64,000 nt of DNA from JAGHKQ01 sp041920565 (lineage in GTDB: Bacteria; Bacillota; Bacilli; Bacillales; Bacillaceae_G). The stretch's first letter is position 1. Each line of letters begins with the position of its first letter. The position numbers and the translations under genes were made by a program. Location of the stretch: contig JBHGXS010000052.1 in the NCBI GenBank assembly GCA_041920565.1, positions 1-64,000 on the forward strand. Direction: 5' to 3'. Of this stretch, positions 32,102 through 40,238 are shown piece after piece. The notes below the pieces were generated by a model. That model did no database searches. It was not told where the DNA came from and saw only the letters and a program-made list of their open reading frames with translations.

Positions 32102-32719
32102 TTATTTTTTAGAAATGAAAGGATGATCCTTAAAATAAAACCGCCACGGATAATGAACGGCTTCTTCTGCATAGTCGATGCCGATGCGGGGGCCTGCGGT
32201 AATTTCGTATGTATTAGATAAATGGACCTCGGGCTCGACATACTCCATATAAAGCTCATCGCTTAAAAGGGAAAGTCCTTTTTGTTCCTTAGTAATCTCC
32301 ATCGCATGGCAAAGCTTTCCAGGACCGTTCGTTAAGTTTTTCCACTGCTGTTTTGTAATATCTGTTGTTCCGTAGCGTGCTACCTTCATTTCTTCTATAC
32401 CTTCCACGGGCTCCAGCGCCCGAATCAACACTCCTTGAGGAACTCCTTCAGGTGCGGTAATGATGTTGAAGCAGTAGTACATGCCGTAAATAAAGTATAC
32501 ATAAGCATGGGCAGGGGGACCGAACATAACTTCTGTCCGTTCTGTTCGCCGTCCGCCGTAGCTGTGGGCTGCTTTATCTTCCGGTCCTTTGTACGCTTCC
32601 ACTTCTACTATGTACCCGCTTCGCTTTTTTCCGTTTACTATATGAACAAGCTTATGACCAAGCAGCTTTTTGGCGACATCCAATGTATCTCCTTCATAAA
32701 AGGAAAGAGGGAGTTTCAT
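32102..32719 (-). CDS. DNA-3-methyladenine glycosylase (AAG/MPG type)
   Basis: This 205-residue base-excision enzyme removes alkylated purines. Motifs of the AAG family are present: DTLDVAKKLLGHKLVH, YIVEVEAYKGPEDKAAHSYG with the catalytic glutamate in VEVEAY, TERTEVMFGPPAHAYVYFIYGMYYCFNI, GVLIRALEPVEG, LTNGPGKLCHAM and ITAGPRIGIDYA. B. subtilis YxlJ is a homologue. AAAGGAGCG precedes the ATG. It is a single gene adjacent to the broken DUF3986 gene. Confidence 0.93.
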   Translation of the reverse strand: MKLPLSFYEGDTLDVAKKLLGHKLVHIVNGKKRSGYIVEVEAYKGPEDKAAHSYGGRRTERTEVMFGPPAHAYVYFIYGMYYCFNIITAPEGVPQGVLIRALEPVEGIEEMKVARYGTTDITKQQWKNLTNGPGKLCHAMEITKEQKGLSLLSDELYMEYVEPEVHLSNTYEITAGPRIGIDYAEEAVHYPWRFYFKDHPFISKK

Positions 32720-33021
32720 GCGGCAGCGCTCCTTTCTGTTTTATCCTTTCACAATACGGCACTTACCATTATTTAAAAAAACAATAAGAAAATTTACAAA
32801 TAAAATGACTGAATTAAGAATTTACCTGTGTTGGAAAGGGAGTATTAAAGAATGATCAGTATGAAAAAAAGAAACGTATGAAGTCGAAGCTATTTCATGC
32901 CGAACATTAATCATCCCATAAGCTTGCATCATAAGAATGTGCAGCGTCCGTTCTAATTGTGAGTCTCCTCTCATACTTTATTTGTAGGATGTAACAGCTT
33001 AGAAAAGGAGGCGTAGACATC
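32720..33021. other. Intergenic region before yhaX
   Basis: These 302 bases separate divergent genes. A CATACTTT at 32972-32979 resembles a sigma-E -10 element, as would suit yhaX, but a convincing -35 is missing. Nothing else was recognised. Confidence 0.4.
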
Positions 33022-33894
33022 GTGATTTATCGTTTACTTGCTATTAACATAGATGGCTCGTTGTTGCGATCCAACGGCAAGCTGCAAAAAGGCACGAAAG
33101 AAGCTATTGATTTTGTGAGGGAAAAAGGCGTATATGTTACGTTATATTCAAGCCGAAACTTCCAGGCAGCCCAAAAAATAGCTAAAGTGTTAAAGCTTGA
33201 TTCCATTCTTGTCACTCATAGCGGTGCATTCATTTCTTCTTCTCTTGATACGCCGCTCGTTCAAAAACGTTTATCTGAGGAAAAAACGTTTAATTTAGTG
33301 CAAGTGCTGGAGCATTTTGAATGCAATATTCGTATTTCGCATGAACGATTCTCGTTAGGGAACAGAAGAAAGCTGGCATCCAATTTAATCGCTAAAACGG
33401 TTCTTTCTAGCGCGGATCCTGTATTTTATCCGATTCAGTTCGTAGAATCGCTAGGTGACACGCTAAGAGATCAGCCGGTAGCTGCACCAAAGATTGATGT
33501 CTTTTTCTCAAATAAACAGGAAAAAGAGAAAGCTCTTCGTACGATTAGAGAAGCGTTTAGTGATGTAAATGTTGTTGTCTGCGGCGGAGAACGGCTTGAA
33601 ATTTTGCACCACGGGGTTTCGAAATTAAGAGGGCTTCAGCTCTTGGGTGAGCATTTGGACATTGAATTGCAGGAAATGGTGGCTATCGGGGATAGCATTG
33701 ATGATATAGAGGTAATTGAAAGCGTCGGATTGGGAGTAGCAATGTGGAATGCGCCTGTCGAAGTAAAACGGGCAGCAGACTGGGTTACTCGCTCGAACAA
33801 TCAAAGCGGAGTGACCTATATGATTAAGGAACATTTCCGCAAGCAATTCCCGTTAGACTTCTTAAAAGATCATATCAAAGTAAGACGGTGGTAG
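33022..33894 (+). CDS. yhaX: Cof-type HAD-IIB family protein YhaX, altered catalytic motif
   Basis: This 290-residue protein has the HAD-IIB layout with cap domain and C-terminal motif IV, VAIGDSIDDIEVIESVGLGVAM. Motif I reads LLAINIDGSLLRSNGKL, where the family has D-x-D-G-T: the first Asp, the nucleophile, is Asn and the Thr is Ser. Phosphatase activity by the usual aspartyl-phosphate route is therefore doubtful. It corresponds to YhaX of B. subtilis, expressed during sporulation. The start is GTG after AAGGAGGCG. Monocistronic, with its own terminator. Confidence 0.85.
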   Translation: MIYRLLAINIDGSLLRSNGKLQKGTKEAIDFVREKGVYVTLYSSRNFQAAQKIAKVLKLDSILVTHSGAFISSSLDTPLVQKRLSEEKTFNLVQVLEHFECNIRISHERFSLGNRRKLASNLIAKTVLSSADPVFYPIQFVESLGDTLRDQPVAAPKIDVFFSNKQEKEKALRTIREAFSDVNVVVCGGERLEILHHGVSKLRGLQLLGEHLDIELQEMVAIGDSIDDIEVIESVGLGVAMWNAPVEVKRAADWVTRSNNQSGVTYMIKEHFRKQFPLDFLKDHIKVRRW

Positions 33895-33897
33895 CCT

Positions 33898-33935
33898 GAA
33901 TCTCCTTGGACGTTTGTCTAAGGAGATTCTTTTTG
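33898..33935 (+). terminator. Terminator after yhaX
   Basis: GAATCTCCTT pairs with AAGGAGATTC, extended inside by GGAC/GTCT, followed by TTTTTG. Confidence 0.85.
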
Positions 33936-34140
33936 AGGGGGAAGAAAGTATAAAATTTAAGCAATAGTGGTCGAAGCTTTAATATTTATTTATGATGTCT
34001 AGCATTTCCACCATAACCGCGGGTGAAAATGCTTTTTTAATGGAAAATACTAGTAATGATGAAGTGCTTCGAATATGTTGACCGCAGTAAAGAGATTCAA
34101 GTAAACTAGAGGAAGTTTGATAATGAAAAGGTGATGATAG

Positions 34141-35634
34141 TTGCGTATTGTAATAACAGGAATTCAAGATGATCGATTTTTACGTCCGCTTCAGCTAATC
34201 GGCGGCTTGTTTTTTGAAGAATGTACGGTAGCCTTTCAAGATGAAGAAGCAAAGATTAAGGTGAACCTTTTAATAGAAGGAACAGATGCTGTTACAGCGT
34301 CTGCCTTGTTAACAGATTTGGAATCCGGGCAAATGTTTGAAGCAGCGTTCACAAAAGATGTGACGCATTTTGAGACCGAAAAAGAGCGTTTTAAACAAGT
34401 AAAAAATGCGGTGTCGTACGTATATTTGTCTGTGTTGCAGCAGTTCACGGGAATCGAACAAAAGTGGGGCATTTTAACGGGCGTTCGTCCTACCAAGCTG
34501 CTGCATAAGAAGCTGCAAAGCGGCATGAGCCAAGAACAAGCGCATAAAGAGCTTCACGAAGAATATTTAATTCACGATGAAAAAATTAACCTGATGCAGC
34601 GTATTGTTGACAGACAATTAGCAGTTGTACCCGATTTATATGATTTAAAAAATGAAGTGAGCATTTACATCGGTATTCCGTTTTGTCCAACGAAATGTGC
34701 ATACTGTACGTTTCCGGCATATGCAATTAACGGAAGACAAGGATCCGTTGATTCGTTCTTAGGCGGATTGCATTATGAAATGAGGGCAATCGGAAAGTTT
34801 TTGAAAGAAAAAGGGATTAAGATTACGACCGTTTATTACGGCGGAGGAACTCCGACAAGTATTACGGCTGAAGAGATGGACATGCTGTATGAAGAAATGT
34901 ATCAATCTTTCCCGGATGTGAAGCAAATTCGTGAGGTAACGGTAGAGGCAGGCCGTCCGGATACGATTACCCCTGAAAAGCTTGCCGTTTTGAAGAAGTG
35001 GAATATTGACCGGATCAGCATTAATCCGCAATCGTATCATCAAGAAACGTTGAAAGCGATCGGGCGCCACCATACGGTAGAGGAAACCATTGAAAAGTAT
35101 CATCTTGCAAGAAAGATGGGGATGAACAATATTAATATGGACTTAATTATCGGTCTTCCGGGAGAAGGATTGGATATTTTTAATCATACGTTGGCTGAAA
35201 CGGAAAAGCTTATGCCGGAGTCATTAACAGTTCATACTCTATCCTTTAAACGTGCTTCAGAAATGACGCAAAATAAACGGAAATATAAAGTGGCAAGCCG
35301 GGAAGAGATTACGGAAATGATGCACGCTGCAGAAGAATGGACACATAAGCACGGTTATGTACCGTATTATTTGTACCGCCAAAAAAATATTTTAGGAAAT
35401 TTAGAAAATGTAGGATATGCAATGCCGGGTCAAGAAAGCATCTACAACATTGTCATTATGGAAGAAGTACAGTCCATTATCGGCTTAGGATGCGGTGCGT
35501 CGAGCAAATTCGTTGATCCGAAAACAGGTGCAATCACTCATTTTGCCAATCCGAAAGATCCAAAGTCTTATAATGAAGGTTATTTAAAATATACGGAAGA
35601 TAAATTGAAGATTTTAGAAGAGTTGTTTGGGTAA
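34141..35634 (+). CDS. hemZ: Oxygen-independent coproporphyrinogen oxidase-like radical SAM enzyme HemZ
   Basis: This 497-residue protein has a unique N-terminal region (about 1-160) and a radical SAM barrel with PFCPTKCAYCTF (C-x3-C-x2-C) near residue 183, YYGGGTPTS, VTVEAGRPDT and NMDLIIGLPGE. HemZ of B. subtilis, in the same position, acts in anaerobic haem synthesis. The start is TTG after AAAAGGTGATGAT. It complements the oxygen-dependent hemY product at 61460 and is monocistronic. Confidence 0.91.
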   Translation: MRIVITGIQDDRFLRPLQLIGGLFFEECTVAFQDEEAKIKVNLLIEGTDAVTASALLTDLESGQMFEAAFTKDVTHFETEKERFKQVKNAVSYVYLSVLQQFTGIEQKWGILTGVRPTKLLHKKLQSGMSQEQAHKELHEEYLIHDEKINLMQRIVDRQLAVVPDLYDLKNEVSIYIGIPFCPTKCAYCTFPAYAINGRQGSVDSFLGGLHYEMRAIGKFLKEKGIKITTVYYGGGTPTSITAEEMDMLYEEMYQSFPDVKQIREVTVEAGRPDTITPEKLAVLKKWNIDRISINPQSYHQETLKAIGRHHTVEETIEKYHLARKMGMNNINMDLIIGLPGEGLDIFNHTLAETEKLMPESLTVHTLSFKRASEMTQNKRKYKVASREEITEMMHAAEEWTHKHGYVPYYLYRQKNILGNLENVGYAMPGQESIYNIVIMEEVQSIIGLGCGASSKFVDPKTGAITHFANPKDPKSYNEGYLKYTEDKLKILEELFG

Positions 35635-35663
35635 AAGCTGTCTTGTGACAGCTTTTATTTTTT
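35633..35663 (+). terminator. Terminator after hemZ, overlapping the stop codon
   Basis: AAAAGCTGTC (35633-35642) pairs with GACAGCTTTT (35647-35656), then ATTTTTT. Confidence 0.85.
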
Positions 35664-35954
35664 GAAAGATACGAAAGTATAACTTCTTCTCCTATCACAG
35701 TGCTGTTCTGCGATAGGACTTTATTATGGAGAATATGAATGTTTGGTGCAATTATTTTGATTTTCGTGCAATTCTTACCATGTTTGGATGTGCCGGAACA
35801 AAAAAGGATTAAGTATCTCGCAAAAAGTTACAAAAAATGATAAAAAGTGTATTTTATGTCGATTAAATTTAGAATTTTTAGTCATTTTTAGGAGGAGGCG
35901 GCGGATAGATGAACGAAATGATAAAATTGTGAAACTTTTAAAGGAGGGAAAGCC
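35664..35954. other. Intergenic region before the acyl-CoA ligase gene
   Basis: This AT-rich 290-base stretch should carry the ligase promoter. A CCTATC/GATAGG inverted repeat lies near 35691-35717. No strong consensus promoter or RNA motif was identified. Confidence 0.35.
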
Positions 35955-37511
35955 ATGTTTATGACAGTAGGTCGTATTTTTGATTTAGCAGTTCAAAGTT
36001 TCCCAAATAAAGAAGCGCTGGTAGAGCCTTCAAAAGGAATCCGCTGGACGTACAAGGAGTGGGAAGAAAAGGTCAATAAGACAGCAAATGCGTTATTAGA
36101 AGCAGGAGTAAAAAAGGGAGATCGCGTTTCTGTCTATTTATATAACTCCAGCGAATTTGCAACCGTTTACTTTGCGGCAGCAAAAATTGGCGCCGTGTTC
36201 AATCCGATTAACTATCGTTTAAAAGCGAAGGAAGTTTTATACATATTATCCGATGCTGCTCCGAAAGTCGTGTTGTTTGAACAAGCAGTGGCCTCTGTAA
36301 TCAATAGCATTGAAAGGGATTTTCCAACAACTTCATTTTGGTATATTGACAAGGATACGCCAGAATATGCAGTTTCGTATCACGAAAAAGTGGAAGAAGC
36401 TTCTAGTGATTTTGAGGAAATCGAGGTAGAAGAAACAGATTTTTGTTCGATGATGTATACGAGCGGAACGACAGGTCATCCGAAAGGAGTGCTGCACCGT
36501 CATCGTGAAATGACGGAACACAGTACACTTTGTACGTATTATTTGAAATATAATCGTGACAGTGTTGGGCTTGTGACTGCACCAATGTATCATTGCGGGG
36601 AATTGCATGCCGGAATTTTACCTCGTGTACACGTAGGAGCGAAAAACGTCATTTTACATCAGTTTGATACAAGGCAAGTATTGAACGCTATTCAAGAAGA
36701 GGAAGTTACATGTTTCTTCGCAGCGCCGACGATGTGGAATATGCTCCTGCAAGAAAATTTGGAGGAATATAAACTAGATTCGATGAAGATCGGCATTTAC
36801 GGAGGAGCAGCCATGGCTCCATCTTTAGTGAAAGAATGTAAAGAGCGCTTGAACATTGACTTAGTGCAAATATACGGTATGACAGAAATGGGTCCTGTTG
36901 TTTCCTTCTTAGTTGAAGAAGATCAGCTTCGCAAAGCCGGTTCTGCAGGGAAGCAATGTTTGAATCATGAAATTCGTATCGTGAAACCAAATGAAGATGG
37001 TCCGTCTGAGCCGGATGATGTATTGCCGCCGTTTGAAGTGGGAGAAATCATTATGAGAGGACCTTGCATGATGGCAGGGTATCATAATCGCGAAGAGGCC
37101 ACAAAAAAGGCCACTTATAAAGGCTGGTACCATTCCGGTGATTTAGGATATATGGATAATGATGGATATTTGTATGTCGCGGATCGCGTAGATGATATGG
37201 TCATTAGCGGAGGCGTTAATATTTATCCGCGCGAAATTGAGGATTTCCTGCACGGACATGCCGGAGTTCTTGACGTAGCAGTGCTTGGTGAACCAGATGA
37301 GCTTTGGGGCGAGCGTGTTGTCGCTGTAATCGTGAAAAAAGATAAGAATTTGACTGCCCAAGAGCTTGATGCATATTGTAAAAACAGTGACGCTTTAGCT
37401 GATTACAAGCGTCCGCGCCATTACTTGTTTGTAGATGAGCTGCCTCGCAACGCCAGCGGGAAGCTACAAAAGTTTGTTTTGCGCAAAATGTTTGAAACCT
37501 CTCATAACTGA
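35955..37511 (+). CDS. AMP-forming acyl-CoA synthetase (fatty acid-CoA ligase type)
   Basis: This 518-residue adenylating enzyme has the ANL signatures MYTSGTTGHPKGVLHR near residue 157, YGMTEMGPV near 305, GWYHSGDLGYMDNDGYLYVADRVDDMVISGG near 395-420, and the terminal lysine in LPRNASGKLQK near 505. It activates a carboxylate, probably a medium or long-chain fatty acid, to acyl-CoA. It is preceded by AAAGGAGGGAAAGCC. The enoyl-CoA hydratase gene 128 bases downstream suggests a beta-oxidation context, but a terminator lies between. The exact chain length specificity and B. subtilis orthologue are not assigned. Confidence 0.88.
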   Translation: MFMTVGRIFDLAVQSFPNKEALVEPSKGIRWTYKEWEEKVNKTANALLEAGVKKGDRVSVYLYNSSEFATVYFAAAKIGAVFNPINYRLKAKEVLYILSDAAPKVVLFEQAVASVINSIERDFPTTSFWYIDKDTPEYAVSYHEKVEEASSDFEEIEVEETDFCSMMYTSGTTGHPKGVLHRHREMTEHSTLCTYYLKYNRDSVGLVTAPMYHCGELHAGILPRVHVGAKNVILHQFDTRQVLNAIQEEEVTCFFAAPTMWNMLLQENLEEYKLDSMKIGIYGGAAMAPSLVKECKERLNIDLVQIYGMTEMGPVVSFLVEEDQLRKAGSAGKQCLNHEIRIVKPNEDGPSEPDDVLPPFEVGEIIMRGPCMMAGYHNREEATKKATYKGWYHSGDLGYMDNDGYLYVADRVDDMVISGGVNIYPREIEDFLHGHAGVLDVAVLGEPDELWGERVVAVIVKKDKNLTAQELDAYCKNSDALADYKRPRHYLFVDELPRNASGKLQKFVLRKMFETSHN

Positions 37512-37550
37512 GAAAGAGGCATCACACGTTTTTGTGTGGTGCCTTTCAAG
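37512..37550 (+). terminator. Terminator after acyl-CoA ligase gene
   Basis: GGCATCACAC and GTGTGGTGCC form a 10-bp stem with one G-U pair and an AAAG/CTTT extension. Confidence 0.7.
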
Positions 37551-37639
37551 TTGTTTTCGAAATATTAAAACAAATGCAGGAATTATGTAAGCGAATCCAT
37601 AATTGTTATAGTGAATAAATACATAAGGAGAGATATTCT

Positions 37640-38428
37640 ATGACGGTATCCAGTTCTACTGATTCTGTAGTTGTAAAATATGAAGGGCGTACAGCAACGG
37701 TGATGCTGAATCGTCCCAACGTATTGAATGCCCTTGATGAAACGACTTTACGCGAATTGCTTGCGAAATTGAAGGAAGTGGCCGCAAGTTCATGTGATGT
37801 AGTTGTATTATGCGGAAACGGACGCGGCTTCTCTGCAGGAGGAGACATTAAGTCCATGCTAGCCAATCCTGACAGCAGCCAATTTCCTGTTATTATGGAC
37901 ACGATTTCCGAAGTGGTTACTGCGCTTTACACTATGCCGAAGCTTGTCATCAGCACGATTCATGGACCGACAGCCGGACTTGGTCTCAGTCTTGCGCTGG
38001 CGGCGGATTATGTAATGGCTGATGCGTCTTCCATCATTGCGATGAATTTCATTGGGATTGCGTTAATTCCGGATGGAGGAGGGCATTTCTTCTTGCAAAA
38101 CCGCGTCGGAGAGAGTGCAGCGAAGCAAATCATTTGGGAAGGCCGCAAGATGACGGCAAGAGAAGCTCTTGAAATCGGAGTGATTGATGAAGTTGTAGAG
38201 CAAGACTTCCAGCAAGCTGTGAAGCAAAAAGTAGAAGAGTGGCTGAAAAAACCGGTAAAAGCCATGATCGAAACAAAACAGATTCTTTGTGCCGTAAACA
38301 AACCGGCATTGGTAAAGGTGTTGGAATTAGAAAAAGAAGGACAATTTAAAATGCGTTCCACAGGAGACCATGCAGAAGGCGTTCAAGCCTTTTTGGAGAA
38401 ACGTCCGCCTTTATTCCAAGGGAGATAA
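37640..38428 (+). CDS. yhaR: Enoyl-CoA hydratase/isomerase family protein YhaR
   Basis: This 262-residue crotonase-fold protein has LNRPNVLNALDETTL, the oxyanion motif GRGFSAGGDIKSML near residue 68, a second oxyanion loop HGPTAGLGLSLALAADYVMA and LIPDGGGHFFLQNRVG near 140. Asp in PDGGG rather than Glu resembles the isomerase subgroup (PaaG-like) more than true hydratases, so double-bond isomerisation is possible. B. subtilis YhaR occupies the same position. GGAGAG precedes the ATG. Its role in fatty-acid oxidation is inferred. Confidence 0.85.
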   Translation: MTVSSSTDSVVVKYEGRTATVMLNRPNVLNALDETTLRELLAKLKEVAASSCDVVVLCGNGRGFSAGGDIKSMLANPDSSQFPVIMDTISEVVTALYTMPKLVISTIHGPTAGLGLSLALAADYVMADASSIIAMNFIGIALIPDGGGHFFLQNRVGESAAKQIIWEGRKMTAREALEIGVIDEVVEQDFQQAVKQKVEEWLKKPVKAMIETKQILCAVNKPALVKVLELEKEGQFKMRSTGDHAEGVQAFLEKRPPLFQGR

Positions 38429-38430
38429 GA

Positions 38431-38457
38431 AAAAGGAGCTTGACAGCTCCTTTTTTA
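38431..38457 (+). terminator. Terminator between yhaR and yhzD
   Basis: AAAAGGAGCT (38431-38440) pairs with AGCTCCTTTT (38445-38454), followed by TT. Probably bidirectional for the convergent yhzD. Confidence 0.85.
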
Positions 38458-38458
38458 G

Positions 38459-38644
38459 TTAACGCTGAAATAAAATCAGCTTTCCGCTCGAAGAGGTACA
38501 ACGATGTGTATGCTCATAGAGGTTTTTTTCACGAAGAATTTTCTCGCCGACTGTTTTTGCTTCTGCTTCATTCGCAGCCTCAAATGTTTCATCCAACAGC
38601 TTTTCCCCATTTTTTTCAAAGACTGTTAAAGTATATTTTCCCAT
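38459..38644 (-). CDS. yhzD: YhzD-family protein
   Basis: This 61-residue protein starts MGKYTLTVFEKNGEKLLDET and ends CTSSSGKLILFQR, which I recognise as YhzD, a small conserved Bacillus protein of unknown function. It is predicted as a beta-hairpin and central helix. The start has AAGGAGGAAG upstream. It is convergent with yhaR, as in B. subtilis, and separated from yhaO by a mobile-element remnant. Confidence 0.85.
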   Translation of the reverse strand: MGKYTLTVFEKNGEKLLDETFEAANEAEAKTVGEKILREKNLYEHTHRCTSSSGKLILFQR

Positions 38645-38797
38645 CTTTCTTCCTCCTTAAAAATCTGAATGTTAATATTATTTTGACATAAAAACAAATA
38701 GAGTGCAAAAAGAAATTCATAGTTTCTGAGTGTTCGTGCATTCGTTTCCTGAAGGTGCTAAAATAAAAACACGATAATGAAAAAGGACGTATAAATG

Positions 38798-39000
38798 GTC
38801 AACTCCCCCCGCTTAAATGCGAACGCGTTTAAGTGGGGGGGAACGGTCGAAACAGTGAAAGATAATTGCAAAAGTAACCACACTATTAACAGAGAGGAGG
38901 AGCGCAGGAGTTGTTCTAGGCTAACGCCTAGCGTATATCCCGACTTATCGTTGGGCTGCGTCCTGTACACGCTTGAAGTCGGGGTTTCCTGTGCAAAAAA
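38798..39000 (+). mobile_element. IS200/IS605-like remnant or MITE at the yhaO start
   Basis: About 200 bases with imperfect subterminal hairpins at each end: CCCCCCGCTTAAA with TTTAAGTGGGGGG near 38808-38840, and CCCGACTT (38938) with AAGTCGGGG (38976) near the right end. Subterminal hairpins without long terminal repeats, a right end like CTTGAAGTCGGGGTTTCC and the lack of a visible target duplication are typical of IS200/IS605-type elements and their nonautonomous derivatives. No tnpA or tnpB is left. It separates AAAGGACGTATAA from the yhaO ATG. Confidence 0.55.
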
Positions 39001-39002
39001 CA

Positions 39003-40226
39003 ATGAAACGACTGACCTTCATTCATGCCGCTGACTTACATCTGGACAGTCCCTTTAAAGGATTGCAAATGAGCCTGCCTTCTTTTATTTTTGAGAGAAT
39101 GAAAGAAAGCTCGTTTCGCTCCTTGCAAAAAATAGTAGATACGGCTCTGCGGGAGAAAGTAGATTTTCTTTTATTTTCCGGTGATCTATTCGATTCGGAA
39201 ACGAGAAGCTTACGCGCCCAATCTTTTTTTCGAGAGCAGATGAAACGATTGTTGCCTTATGGCATCCAAGTATATGCAATTCACGGCAATCATGATTATA
39301 TAGGCGGGAGCGGAACAGTTTTGGACCTGCCTGAGAATGTACATATTTTTACGCAGCCATATGTAGAAACGAAATCCTTTTATAAAGACGGAGAGCTGAC
39401 CGCAAACTTATATGGCTTCAGTTATCATCAAAAAGCCGTAATCGAAAGCATGGTTTCCCAGTATAAAAAGCAAGGGGACGCTCCGTTTCACATCGGACTC
39501 TTGCACGGCAGCGCGGAGGGGGAAAATGAACATAGCCGATATGCACCGTTTCGAGCGGCGGACCTAGCGGAAAAAGGATTTGATTACTGGGCGCTCGGAC
39601 ATATTCATAAACGGCAAATACTATGTACGGAACCGCCTGTCGTCTATCCTGGAAACATTCAGGGGCGCCACCGCAAGGAAACAGGAGACAAAGGATGTTA
39701 TATGGTCAGCCTGTCTGCTGCCCAGTCTGTTTGTACTTTTGTTCCGACCGCAGACATCGTTTGGGAAGAACTCCACATTTCTATTCATGGTTTGGATACG
39801 ATAGATGAGCTGCTGCGAGTATGCTCAAAAAAAATAAATGAAGTTCGTCGTGAGAAAGAAGGAGTATTGCTTTCTGTCATCTTTACCGGGTATGGAAAGC
39901 TTGCTGCGCAGTTGGAAAATGAAGCACAATTGGAAGAGGTCGTTCAAATTCTTATGCAAGAGGAAGAAAGGGACGATTTTGTGTATATTGTAAAATATGA
40001 AAATCGTACTCTTCCTTATGAAAGCAGGGAACAGCTGAAACGAGATGCTTTCTTGGGAAGTGTAATAGAGACCATTGACAGCTTTCAAGATATGAAAACG
40101 GTGCTTGCTCCTTTATATATGCAGCCGGCCGCCCGCAAGGTATTGAATCCGTTTACGGAAGAAGAACAGGCTGAGATTATGGCGGAAGCGGAACGGCTGC
40201 TGTTGCAGGAATTATTAAAAGAGTAA
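39003..40226 (+). CDS. yhaO: SbcD-like metallophosphoesterase/exonuclease YhaO
   Basis: This 407-residue calcineurin-type phosphoesterase has FIHAADLHLDSPF, FLLFSGDLFDSE, AIHGNHDYIGG, IGLLHGSAEG and WALGHIHKRQ, all five metal-binding motifs of Mre11/SbcD nucleases. With YhaN it should form an SbcCD/Rad50-Mre11-like complex for DNA end processing. ATG at 39003 matches the family start MKRLTFIHAADLH, but a transposon remnant sits directly before it and no Shine-Dalgarno is visible in the new context (CAAAAAACA). Expression may be altered. Confidence 0.9.
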   Translation: MKRLTFIHAADLHLDSPFKGLQMSLPSFIFERMKESSFRSLQKIVDTALREKVDFLLFSGDLFDSETRSLRAQSFFREQMKRLLPYGIQVYAIHGNHDYIGGSGTVLDLPENVHIFTQPYVETKSFYKDGELTANLYGFSYHQKAVIESMVSQYKKQGDAPFHIGLLHGSAEGENEHSRYAPFRAADLAEKGFDYWALGHIHKRQILCTEPPVVYPGNIQGRHRKETGDKGCYMVSLSAAQSVCTFVPTADIVWEELHISIHGLDTIDELLRVCSKKINEVRREKEGVLLSVIFTGYGKLAAQLENEAQLEEVVQILMQEEERDDFVYIVKYENRTLPYESREQLKRDAFLGSVIETIDSFQDMKTVLAPLYMQPAARKVLNPFTEEEQAEIMAEAERLLLQELLKE

Positions 40227-40238
40227 GGGGAGAGAATA

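Noticed and set aside
38795..39034. 79-codon frame starting at the old yhaO ribosome binding site
   Set aside because: It is a by-product of the element insertion, out of frame with yhaO and made of hairpin sequence; kept only as part of the insertion finding.
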